Below, in pieces: positions 45,838-53,991 of a stretch of DNA of 64,000 nucleotides. Numbering within the stretch: the first letter of the stretch is position 1; each line of letters begins with the position of its first letter. The notes under the pieces are model-generated. The model saw nothing but the letters and a program-made list of their open reading frames with translations, did no database searches and was not told where the DNA came from. Made by a program: the position numbers and the translations under genes. Source of the DNA: Pseudoflavitalea sp. G-6-1-2 (GTDB taxonomy: Bacteria > Bacteroidota > Bacteroidia > Chitinophagales > Chitinophagaceae); the NCBI RefSeq assembly GCF_012927185.1, contig NZ_JABBGB010000001.1, positions 1,426,001 through 1,490,000 on the forward strand, given 5' to 3'.

Positions 45838-48800
45838 ATGACTAAAAAGCAATCTGCCAGAGGTCTGCAGTTCAGTCGCCGCTTCACCGCCGAAGACAAG
45901 AGCGTGTTCGAACTGTTTGAGTATGATTACCGTACCTCCATAATCCGTAATCCAAGCGGAGAAGTGGTGTTTGAAATGAACAATGTAGAGGTACCAAAAC
46001 AGTGGTCGCAGATTGCAACAGATATTCTCGCCCAGAAGTATTTCCGCAAAGCAGGTGTTCCACAGGCCGACGGTTCCACAGGCCGCGAAACATCCATTAA
46101 ACAGGTTGCCCATCGTATGGCCAACTGCTGGAGAGTATGGGGCGAACGCAATGGATACTTCGCTTCTGAAAAAGACGCACAGATATTTTATGAAGAGCTG
46201 GTGTATTGCATCCTCAACCAAAGCTGCACACCCAACTCACCCCAGTGGTTCAATACCGGCCTCTACGAGAGCTATGGCATCAAAGGCAAACCACAGGGCC
46301 ACTACTTTGTAGATGCGCAGGACGGAAAGCTGAAGAAATCAACTTCCGCTTATGAACGCCCACAGCCTCATGCCTGCTTTATCCTCTCCGTAGATGATGA
46401 TCTGGTGAACGAAGGCGGTATCATGGACCTGTGGATGCGCGAAGCCCGCATCTTCAAATACGGCAGCGGCGTAGGAACCAATTTCTCCCATATCCGCGGA
46501 GAAGGAGAAAAACTCAGTGGTGGCGGTACTTCCAGCGGCCTCATGAGCTTCCTCAAAATCGGCGACCGCGCAGCAGGTGCCATCAAGTCCGGAGGCACTA
46601 CCCGCCGCGCAGCGAAAATGGTCTGCCTCGATCTCGATCACCCCGAAGTGCTCGATTTCATCAACTGGAAAATGGAAGAAGAGAAAAAAGTAGGAGCCCT
46701 CATCGCCGCCGGTTACCCCAGCGATTATGAAGGCGAAGCATACCGCACCGTAAGCGGACAAAACTCCAACAACTCCGTTCGCATTCCCAACGAGTTCTTC
46801 ACCAAACTGGAGAACGACGAAGACTGGGAACTCAAAGCTCGCACAGACGGCCGCGTAATGAAACGCCTGCCTGCCCGTGAAGTCTGGAATCAGATCGCTT
46901 ACGCCGCATGGCGTTGCGCCGATCCCGGTACACAGTACGATACCACTATCAATGAGTGGCATACATCTCCCAAAGGTGGCCGCATCAATGCATCCAACCC
47001 TTGCAGCGAGTATATGTTCCTCGACAATACAGCCTGCAACCTGGCATCTGCCAACCTCCGCAAATTCTACGACGAGAAAACAAACACCTTCGATGTGGAA
47101 GGTTTTGAATATACCTGCCGCCTCTGGACTACCGTGCTGGAGATCTCCGTGCTGATGGCGCAGTTCCCTTCCAAAGAAGTGGCTCAGCTGAGCTACGATT
47201 ATCGTACTCTCGGTTTGGGTTATGCCAACCTCGGCTCCATGCTGATGGTAATGGGCATCGCATACGACAGTGAAGAAGCACGCGGCATCGCCGGCGCTAT
47301 CACTGCTATCATGACCGGCATCTCCTACAAAACATCTGCTGAACTGGCCGGCATTCTCGGACCCTTCGCACGTTATCAGGAAAATGCTGAAGATATGATG
47401 CGCGTGATGCGCAATCACCGCCTCGCTGCTTACGATGCAGATGAGTATGAAGGACTGAGTGTAAAACCTGTTGGCATCAAAGCCAAGTATTGTCCTGATT
47501 ATCTGCTCAAAGCCGCTACCAAGGCCTGGGACGAAGCAGTTCAACTCGGCGAGCAATACGGATACCGCAATGCGCAAACAACCGTGATCGCTCCCACCGG
47601 AACCATCGGTCTGGTGATGGATTGCGATACCACTGGTGTTGAACCGGATTTCGCACTGGTGAAATTCAAAAAATTGAGCGGTGGCGGTTACTTCAAAATC
47701 ATCAATCAGTCCGTTCCTGCTGCATTGAAAAATCTCGGATACAAATCGAAAGAGATCGATGCCATTGTGAAATATGCAGTAGGGGCCGGCAGCTTCGCTG
47801 GCGCTCCGCATATCAATCACCAAACGTTGAGCGAAAAGGGATTCATCGCCGAAGAGATCAAAAAACTCGATACTGCCGTTACATCCGCTTTCGAAATCGG
47901 ATTCGTATTCAACGTATACACGCTCGGCGAAGAATGTCTCCAGCGTCTCGGATTTAAACCCGAACAATATTTCAACTTCGAATGGAGCCTGCTCGAAGCG
48001 CTCGGCTTCACCGACGAAGAGATCGAAGCTGCCAACGATTACGTTTGCGGTACCATGACTGTTGAAGGTGCACCACATCTGAAAGCAGAACATCTCCCCG
48101 TATTCGATTGTGCCAACAAATGCGGCAACAAAGGTGAGCGCTACATCCATGCACACGGACATATCCGCATGATGGCAAGCGCACAACCTTTCCTCAGCGG
48201 CGCTATCTCGAAGACCATCAACCTTCCGAACGAAGCGAAGATCGAAGAGATCGCCGATGCTTACCTCATGAGCTGGCAACTGGGTCTCAAAGCCTGCGCA
48301 CTTTATCGCGACGGAAGCAAACTCAGTCAGCCACTCAGCAATAAGAGCGATAAGAAAAAGAAAACTGAGGATGATGCCACAGCAACAGCGGAACAACCCG
48401 CTGCAGAACAGCAGCCCGAAACACTGATTGTCGATCTCGGCAAACTCACTATTCAGGAACTGCTGGATGAAGTACAGAAACGTGTACAGGCATCTCCCGA
48501 TACCAAACTGAAAAGACAGCTGGCACGGATCGTAGAGCACAGAACATTGCCTGCGAAACGAAGAGGTTATACGCAGAAGGCCAAGATAAACGGACAAACC
48601 ATCTTCCTCCGAACCGGCGAATACAACGACGGGACAGTGGGTGAGATCTTCATCGATATGGCCAAAGAAGGAGCAACCATGCGCAGCATGCTGAACTGCT
48701 TCGCAATTGCAGTGTCCATCGGTCTGCAATACGGCGTGCCACTCGAAGAGTTTGTAGATAAGTTCGTGTTCACGCGCTTCGAACCGGCGGGCATGGTAGA

Positions 48801-49218
48801 TCACCCGAATATCAAGAGCACCACTTCCATTGTAGACTTCATTTTCCGTGCACTCGCATACGAATACCTCAAGCGTTCAGACCTGGTGCATGTGCTCGAC
48901 AGACCCGAAGTAATGAATACCGGCTCGGACGATTGGGACGAAATCCCCACTTCGCTTGAGTACGATAAAAAAACACCCGAATTGAGTGATGTGCGTGTAG
49001 TGGCTGCAAAATCCGGTCATAAAGCGCCGGATGCCGAAGCGAGTAAGACCAATCGTGCAACAGTGAAAGCAGAAACCGGAGGGCTCGATGCATTGAATGC
49101 AGCCGCGAAAAGCATGCAAAGCGATGCACCCGCCTGCAATACCTGCGGACATATCACCATCCGAAGCGGCACCTGCTACAAATGCCTGAACTGTGGCAAT
49201 AGCATGGGCTGCAGCTAA
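45838..49218 (+). CDS. nrdJ: Adenosylcobalamin-dependent ribonucleotide reductase (class II)
   Basis: The 1126-residue enzyme reduces ribonucleotides to deoxyribonucleotides using coenzyme B12. The barrel holds Cys180 (HACFILSVDDD), the radical motif NPCSE with Cys389 and Glu391, NTACNLASANL and PTGTIGLVMDCDTTG. After the reductase domain come an Ala/Gln/Pro/Glu-rich linker (about 835-870), a TSCPD-like region (FLRTGEYNDGTVGEIFIDMA) and a zinc-ribbon-like C-terminus (ACNTCGH then CYKCLNCGNSMGCS) whose cysteines probably reduce the active site. No cobalamin riboswitch was recognised upstream. Confidence 0.97.
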   Translation: MTKKQSARGLQFSRRFTAEDKSVFELFEYDYRTSIIRNPSGEVVFEMNNVEVPKQWSQIATDILAQKYFRKAGVPQADGSTGRETSIKQVAHRMANCWRVWGERNGYFASEKDAQIFYEELVYCILNQSCTPNSPQWFNTGLYESYGIKGKPQGHYFVDAQDGKLKKSTSAYERPQPHACFILSVDDDLVNEGGIMDLWMREARIFKYGSGVGTNFSHIRGEGEKLSGGGTSSGLMSFLKIGDRAAGAIKSGGTTRRAAKMVCLDLDHPEVLDFINWKMEEEKKVGALIAAGYPSDYEGEAYRTVSGQNSNNSVRIPNEFFTKLENDEDWELKARTDGRVMKRLPAREVWNQIAYAAWRCADPGTQYDTTINEWHTSPKGGRINASNPCSEYMFLDNTACNLASANLRKFYDEKTNTFDVEGFEYTCRLWTTVLEISVLMAQFPSKEVAQLSYDYRTLGLGYANLGSMLMVMGIAYDSEEARGIAGAITAIMTGISYKTSAELAGILGPFARYQENAEDMMRVMRNHRLAAYDADEYEGLSVKPVGIKAKYCPDYLLKAATKAWDEAVQLGEQYGYRNAQTTVIAPTGTIGLVMDCDTTGVEPDFALVKFKKLSGGGYFKIINQSVPAALKNLGYKSKEIDAIVKYAVGAGSFAGAPHINHQTLSEKGFIAEEIKKLDTAVTSAFEIGFVFNVYTLGEECLQRLGFKPEQYFNFEWSLLEALGFTDEEIEAANDYVCGTMTVEGAPHLKAEHLPVFDCANKCGNKGERYIHAHGHIRMMASAQPFLSGAISKTINLPNEAKIEEIADAYLMSWQLGLKACALYRDGSKLSQPLSNKSDKKKKTEDDATATAEQPAAEQQPETLIVDLGKLTIQELLDEVQKRVQASPDTKLKRQLARIVEHRTLPAKRRGYTQKAKINGQTIFLRTGEYNDGTVGEIFIDMAKEGATMRSMLNCFAIAVSIGLQYGVPLEEFVDKFVFTRFEPAGMVDHPNIKSTTSIVDFIFRALAYEYLKRSDLVHVLDRPEVMNTGSDDWDEIPTSLEYDKKTPELSDVRVVAAKSGHKAPDAEASKTNRATVKAETGGLDALNAAAKSMQSDAPACNTCGHITIRSGTCYKCLNCGNSMGCS

Positions 49219-49245
49219 AAATGTGTTTGATTTGATCTGAAATAG

Positions 49246-49278
49246 AACCCCGCTGGTAGTACTGGCGGGGTTATTTTT
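49246..49278 (+). terminator. Terminator of nrdJ
   Basis: Perfect 8-bp GC-rich stem (49246-49253 with 49265-49272), 11-nt loop, then ATTTTTA. Confidence 0.8.
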
Positions 49279-49308
49279 AATATTGAAAATCAGTCACTTA
49301 GCTGTGTT

Positions 49309-49422
49309 GAGCCGATTAATCCTCCTATTCGGCTCATGTTTTTCTGATAGTTGAGCTGAATAATCTTCTATTTGGCTCATAATTTAATTAAATTTGAGCC
49401 GAATAATAATCCTAATCGGCTC
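49309..49422 (+). promoter_or_regulatory. Three phased inverted repeats (operator array) before fic
   Basis: Three copies of a 26-27 bp inverted repeat lie at 49309-49335, 49353-49378 and 49396-49422. Each has arms of the form GAGCCGAWTA facing the reverse complement; the middle copy has GAGCTGAATA and a matching TTGGCTC arm. Start-to-start distances are 44 and 43 bp, about four helical turns, so all three would face the same side of the DNA. The last copy ends on the base before the fic ATG. Confidence 0.8.
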
Positions 49423-50526
49423 ATGACCTACAATTGGCAACAATCTACCTGGCCGGAATTCAGCTACAATCTGGCTGCTGTTGATGATGTGCTCCTTCAG
49501 TTTGCACAGGAAACAGGCGATGTGAGTGGCATGCTTCGTGCCCTGCCCGATTCCGCAGCACAGGAAACCATCACCGGATTGCTGATTGCTGAGGCCATCA
49601 AAACTTCTGCCATTGAAGGAGAGTTTTTCAGCAGACAGGATGTAGTGTCTTCCATCAGAAACAGATTGGGACTTAATTCCACTCCCGAAAATGTAAAAGA
49701 CAAAAAAGCGCAGGGAGCAGCCGAGCTTGTAGTGGATGTGCGCAACAGCTTTGCAGAACCACTAACTGAAGAAAAATTATTCGAGTGGCATAGGGCACTG
49801 CTGAAGCAAAGCCGGAATATCAATACGGGTGCATGGAGAAAAGATGAAGCGCCCATGCAGGTGATCTCGGGAACCATCGGAAGAGAAACCATTCATTTCG
49901 AAGCTCCGCCATCTGCACGTGTTCCCGAAGAAATGAAACGATTCATTCAGTGGTTCAACGACACTGCTCCGGGTGGCGCAAAAGAAATCAAAAAAGCTCC
50001 CGTTCGTTCTGCCATTGCGCATTTATATTTCGAGAGCATACATCCGTTTGAAGATGGCAATGGCCGTATCGGAAGGGCCATTGCGGAAAAGGCATTATCG
50101 CAAACCATCGGAAGGCCTGTGATACTGAGCCTTTCAGCCACCATCGAAAAAAATAAAAGCGATTATTATGCAGCGCTCTCCGCTGCACAGAAAACAAACG
50201 AGATCACTCACTGGCTTATCTATTTCACACAAACAGTATTGCAATCGCAGCGCGAAGCAAAACAAATGGTGGAGCTCACTTTGCAGAAAACGAAATTCTT
50301 CGACAAGCATAAAGAGCAGCTGAACGAGCGTCAGCTGAAAGCCATCAACAAAATGCTCGATGCACTTCCCGAAGGTTTCGATGGGGGAATGACGGCAAAG
50401 AAATACATGAGCATCACACGCGCCTCCAAAGCCACTGCCACCCGCGATTTGCAGGAGCTGACAGAAATGGGCGCGATTGTTTCAGAAGGAGGAGGAAGAA
50501 GCGTGCATTATAATCTCAATTTGTAA
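49423..50526 (+). CDS. Fic family protein with DUF4172 N-terminus and C-terminal winged helix
   Basis: The 367-residue protein has an N-terminal DUF4172-like segment (YNWQQSTWPEFSYN), an inhibitory helix with TSAIEGE (61-67) whose Glu would block ATP as in class II Fic proteins, the Fic core with catalytic HPFEDGNGRIGR (207-218), and a C-terminal helix-turn-helix/winged domain (about 310-367, MTAKKYMSITRASKATATRDL). Fic enzymes usually AMPylate a protein target. I start at ATG 49423, where the third inverted repeat ends; a longer frame begins at 49372 within the repeats. The DNA-binding C-terminus suggests self-regulation. Confidence 0.92.
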   Translation: MTYNWQQSTWPEFSYNLAAVDDVLLQFAQETGDVSGMLRALPDSAAQETITGLLIAEAIKTSAIEGEFFSRQDVVSSIRNRLGLNSTPENVKDKKAQGAAELVVDVRNSFAEPLTEEKLFEWHRALLKQSRNINTGAWRKDEAPMQVISGTIGRETIHFEAPPSARVPEEMKRFIQWFNDTAPGGAKEIKKAPVRSAIAHLYFESIHPFEDGNGRIGRAIAEKALSQTIGRPVILSLSATIEKNKSDYYAALSAAQKTNEITHWLIYFTQTVLQSQREAKQMVELTLQKTKFFDKHKEQLNERQLKAINKMLDALPEGFDGGMTAKKYMSITRASKATATRDLQELTEMGAIVSEGGGRSVHYNLNL

Positions 50527-50535
50527 ATACTCCTT

Positions 50536-51270
50536 ATGACCCCACTTGATCAATTTAAGATCTTCGCCGGAAAAGAATACCAGAACGAAGATGGAGAGTC
50601 CCATCGTGTGAAAGTTGAACCAGGATTTACTGAAGATGAAATTGAGGACCTGGCGCAAATTTTTCCTGAAATGCGCATTCCGGACGACATCATGGAATTG
50701 ATGAAATATGCTTCCGGTTTTAAATTTGATTTCTTTGAACCTTTTTCCTTTAACACAATCGGGTGGTTTGGTTTAGAAAATATTTTCCCTGCACAGGTGC
50801 AGCTTACCGGAGATGGGTTAGGTAACTTCTGGATAATAGACATCAAACAAAATGGAGATTGGGGAGAAGTGTTTTTTGCCTGCCACGACCCGGCAGTAAT
50901 GGTGAAGCAAGCTGATAATCTCACCGAGTTTCTGCAACAGCTACAGGAGTATGGCGAAAAACATGAGCATTCTGTATTTCACCGGATTTATGAAGAGGAA
51001 AGGTTTAACGCCTGGGAGCAACCTGATGCAGGTCTCATCGATCTGGAGGTTGCGCGAAATTCCAATGATCCCGCACTGAAGCAGTTTTCACTAATCCTTC
51101 CGGAAGGTTGCAAAATTGCCGACTTGCGAAAAGAATCAAACGGATCTGGATTTTATTGGGGTATCAGAGGCTTTGATTTAGACAATGTAATTCGTAATAA
51201 TGATGAGTTACTATGGGCCTTTGTTCCAACAGAAAAAAAGAGTTTCTGGAGCCGGCTCTTCGGCCGCTGA
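50536..51270 (+). CDS. SMI1/KNR4 (SUKH) family protein
   Basis: The 244-residue cytoplasmic protein shows the SUKH fold signs: helix IPDDIMELMKYASGFKF, a strand with GDGLGNFWIIDI and the VFFACHDPAVMVKQADNLTEFL stretch. SUKH proteins are often immunity proteins of toxin systems, but many are stand-alone. A C-terminal extension (about 165-244) has Trp/Phe-rich strands and ends SFWSRLFGR. It begins 9 bp after fic, so the two are probably cotranscribed. Confidence 0.8.
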   Translation: MTPLDQFKIFAGKEYQNEDGESHRVKVEPGFTEDEIEDLAQIFPEMRIPDDIMELMKYASGFKFDFFEPFSFNTIGWFGLENIFPAQVQLTGDGLGNFWIIDIKQNGDWGEVFFACHDPAVMVKQADNLTEFLQQLQEYGEKHEHSVFHRIYEEERFNAWEQPDAGLIDLEVARNSNDPALKQFSLILPEGCKIADLRKESNGSGFYWGIRGFDLDNVIRNNDELLWAFVPTEKKSFWSRLFGR

Positions 51271-51279
51271 TAAAATAAA

Positions 51280-51303
51280 AAAGGCCCGGAACTCCGGGCC
51301 TTT
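51280..51303. terminator. Terminator between the SUKH gene and the SGNH-like gene
   Basis: Perfect 10-bp stem (51280-51289 with 51294-51303), 4-nt loop, A tract before and T tract after, shared by convergent transcripts. Confidence 0.85.
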
Positions 51304-51320
51304 AATCGTATATCTAAACT

Positions 51321-52259
51321 TTACTTTGCCGACTGCTTAGTCAGATATTCTTCAATGAATTTTTTTGTTGCGAGCTCTGCTCCTTTCTTATTCAGGTGCC
51401 CCTTGGTTCCGAAATACTCGAACTGATAGTTCAGGTAATCTCCGAGATAATAAAACTCCATTCCCTGTTTTTTGCAATACGCATTGAAATCAGCCAGATG
51501 TTGTTTTGCCTGCGCTGATGTATCAGCTCTTCCCAATGGCAATGTGAACAACACAGGTGTGATCTGATTCTTTTTGCATACTTCCAGGATCTTTCTGAAA
51601 TACTTGTATTCAGTTTCGGACTTATCGAGCTGGAAATCGAGGCTCACCGTCATGGTATCGGTATTGTCGTAACGATTGCCGTAGTCGTATCGTGAGCCGG
51701 AAGCCGTATCGAAATCAGGCTTCATGAAATTGCCCCAGGTGTTGGAAAAGACATGCGGTCCCCAGTAATAATTGTACTCTGCATATTTCCACAGCGGCAT
51801 ATACCGGTCGAAATACCACTTGATGCCGTATGGTTTGTAAAAGCTGAAAACTTCATCATAGTTGAGATAAGGCATCATGCGGCCATCAGCGATATCTGCG
51901 AGTTCATTTGTGTTGATGGCACTGGGATTATCGATGCAGAAAAAGAACCGTTTTGTTTTGTTCTGATTGCGGTTGAAGAAAAGATCTGCCAGTACACTCT
52001 GTGTGCCGATGAGGCTGCCATCGAGTGAAATATTGATGCCTTTCTCGTGCAGTATGCTATCGGCCATCGCCACATCAAAACCAACATACGCGTGTGATGC
52101 TCCGAGCACCACATAATCGTATTGCTGCTTTTCTTTCTGCAATATCCATTGTGTTTTGTACTGCATGGTGCTTTTGTACCTGCTCTCCAGCCAATAATGC
52201 AGTACGAACGCTATCAGCGCAAGCGTAACTAATCCTGTGATTACATATTTAGGTCTCAT
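51321..52259 (-). CDS. Membrane-anchored SGNH/DltD-like protein
   Basis: The 312-residue protein has one N-terminal transmembrane anchor (about 5-22) and an extracytoplasmic domain with YVVLGASHAYVGFD (nucleophile candidate Ser55) and HLNKKGAELA near the C-terminus, the histidine of SGNH-type acyl-transfer enzymes. The usual DxxH has Thr (TKGH) in place of Asp, so a Ser-His dyad is possible. It lies 9 bp after the MBOAT gene. By analogy with DltD or AlgJ/AlgX it would pass an acyl group on to a glycan. Confidence 0.75.
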   Translation of the reverse strand: MRPKYVITGLVTLALIAFVLHYWLESRYKSTMQYKTQWILQKEKQQYDYVVLGASHAYVGFDVAMADSILHEKGINISLDGSLIGTQSVLADLFFNRNQNKTKRFFFCIDNPSAINTNELADIADGRMMPYLNYDEVFSFYKPYGIKWYFDRYMPLWKYAEYNYYWGPHVFSNTWGNFMKPDFDTASGSRYDYGNRYDNTDTMTVSLDFQLDKSETEYKYFRKILEVCKKNQITPVLFTLPLGRADTSAQAKQHLADFNAYCKKQGMEFYYLGDYLNYQFEYFGTKGHLNKKGAELATKKFIEEYLTKQSAK

Positions 52260-52268
52260 ACCGGTGGC

Positions 52269-53711
52269 TTAGAATTGAAAGTAAATAAAGCTCTGTGCAT
52301 TCTTGAACGATCCGAAGAAAACAAACAGCAGGAACATATATCCGAATACGGCATAGCGAAGGCCTACCGAGCTATCCAGTTTTTTGCTCCACTTTTCGTT
52401 TCTCCAGAATTTTTCAAACACCAGAAAATGCGCCAGCATCAATGCGCCTACCAGCAGTGAATAACGAAGCGCTGCGGTGAATGCCGGAAACTGATCGGGA
52501 AAGTTCTCGTAATTGAAAAGCCCTTTGATCACATTGAATGCTGTATGGAACGAATCTGCTCTGAAGAAGATCCAGACAAACTGCAGAAAGAGAAATACGA
52601 TCAGCTGACTCAATGTGTTGTTGAGCCAGACAGGCAGTTTCGAGAATGTTTTCTTTCTCCATTTCTTGGTCATGAACTCGTAGCTCATGGCGATGCCGTG
52701 CAGCACACCCCAGATGATGAAGGGCCAGCCCGCACCATGCCAGAGTCCGCTGATGAAGAAAGTGAAAACCAGTCCGAATACCACAGCCCATTTGCCCCAA
52801 TCGCGCCGATTGATCACAATCGGCGTATAGAGATAATCACTGAACCAGGTGCTCAGCGAAATATGCCATCTTCTCCAGTAATCGGTAATGGTCTTCGCCT
52901 GAAAAGGAAAATTGAAATTCTTCATCAGCGTGAAACCCATTACCCTTGCAGATCCCAGCGCAATGTCGGAGTACCCCGAGAAATCACAATAGATCTGGTA
53001 TGCGAAGAAGAAAGTTCCGATGAATACCCACACTGTGTTGTATCCGTAAGTGCCACTGTACATGGCATCTACCACAATGGACAACCTGTCTGCAATTACG
53101 ATCTTCTTGAATAGTCCCCATGCCATCAGACGCAGGCCACTCATCACACGATCATAATCCCAGGTGAATTTTTCATGGAACTGATGAAGCATGTTCTGCG
53201 GCCTTTCGATTGGCCCTGCCACCAGCTGTGGATAGAACATCACATACAGCGAATAAATTCCGAAATGCCTTTCTGCTTTCTGATTGCCACGATACACTTC
53301 GATGGTGTAGCTCATAGCCTGGAATGTGTGAAAGCTCAGACCGATTGGGAGAATGATATGCAGGTAAGGTATCTGATTGGTGTATCCAAAGAGATTGCAC
53401 AAACCTGTGATATTGTCGTTGATGAAATTGTAGTACTTGAATATTGCCAGCACGCCAATATTGGCAATGAGGCTCATTACCAGAAACCGTTTTCTGGCAG
53501 CCGGGGTTTTGGCAGATTCGATCCAGATCCCTGCATAATAATCTATCACAATGGTGAAGCCCAGGATCAGGATGTACTCTGGTTTAAAGAACATATAAAA
53601 GCCGCAGGATGCAATCAGCAACAGCAGCCACCTGAACTTATGCGGCAGACCGAAATACAGGGTAGTGACGAAAATGAAAAATATCAGGAACTCAATCGAA
53701 TTGAATAACAT
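52269..53711 (-). CDS. MBOAT family acyltransferase (AlgI/DltB-like)
   Basis: The 480-residue polytopic protein has about ten or eleven helices. It carries the MBOAT blocks HTFQAMSYTIEVYRG, YPQLVAGPIERPQNML, the FSGYSDIALGSARVMG and WHISLSTWFSDYLYTP segments, and the catalytic His in FFISGLWHGAGWPFIIWG. MBOAT proteins move acyl groups from a cytoplasmic carrier across the membrane. The acyl carrier protein gene lies 28 bp upstream. Confidence 0.93.
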   Translation of the reverse strand: MLFNSIEFLIFFIFVTTLYFGLPHKFRWLLLLIASCGFYMFFKPEYILILGFTIVIDYYAGIWIESAKTPAARKRFLVMSLIANIGVLAIFKYYNFINDNITGLCNLFGYTNQIPYLHIILPIGLSFHTFQAMSYTIEVYRGNQKAERHFGIYSLYVMFYPQLVAGPIERPQNMLHQFHEKFTWDYDRVMSGLRLMAWGLFKKIVIADRLSIVVDAMYSGTYGYNTVWVFIGTFFFAYQIYCDFSGYSDIALGSARVMGFTLMKNFNFPFQAKTITDYWRRWHISLSTWFSDYLYTPIVINRRDWGKWAVVFGLVFTFFISGLWHGAGWPFIIWGVLHGIAMSYEFMTKKWRKKTFSKLPVWLNNTLSQLIVFLFLQFVWIFFRADSFHTAFNVIKGLFNYENFPDQFPAFTAALRYSLLVGALMLAHFLVFEKFWRNEKWSKKLDSSVGLRYAVFGYMFLLFVFFGSFKNAQSFIYFQF

Positions 53712-53739
53712 TCATCCGGTTTATAAGGGTTTACAGAAA

Positions 53740-53985
53740 CTATGCACCGAGTTTGCTCTTCACAGCATTGGCCATATCTCCTACATTCTTCCAGCTCTGA
53801 ATCTCCGAAGCTGTGAACTTCACTTTGTAATGCTTCTCGATTGCCACCACCAGCTGAATATGATAAAGGCTGTCCCACTCTTCGATATCATTGGCAGTTG
53901 TTGCCTCGGTGAGTTTGATATCGCTGTTGTCAAGCACGTCGATAAATATTTCATTCAGCTGCTCCAAAATCTGTTGCTGTTCCAT
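53740..53985 (-). CDS. Acyl carrier protein, dedicated
   Basis: The 81-residue acidic protein has the four-helix ACP pattern and the phosphopantetheine site Ser39 in EEWDSLYHIQLV. The DSL motif in a WDSL context is that of specialised carriers rather than the fatty-acid AcpP. It starts 6 bp after the FkbH-like gene and precedes the MBOAT gene, which points to a private carrier for this operon. Confidence 0.93.
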   Translation of the reverse strand: MEQQQILEQLNEIFIDVLDNSDIKLTEATTANDIEEWDSLYHIQLVVAIEKHYKVKFTASEIQSWKNVGDMANAVKSKLGA

Positions 53986-53991
53986 TGTTGA

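Noticed and set aside
46339-48804. Long (821-codon) minus-strand open frame opposite nrdJ
   Set aside because: It is antisense to a fully conserved ribonucleotide reductase gene, and its translation shows no domain; it follows from the codon use of nrdJ.
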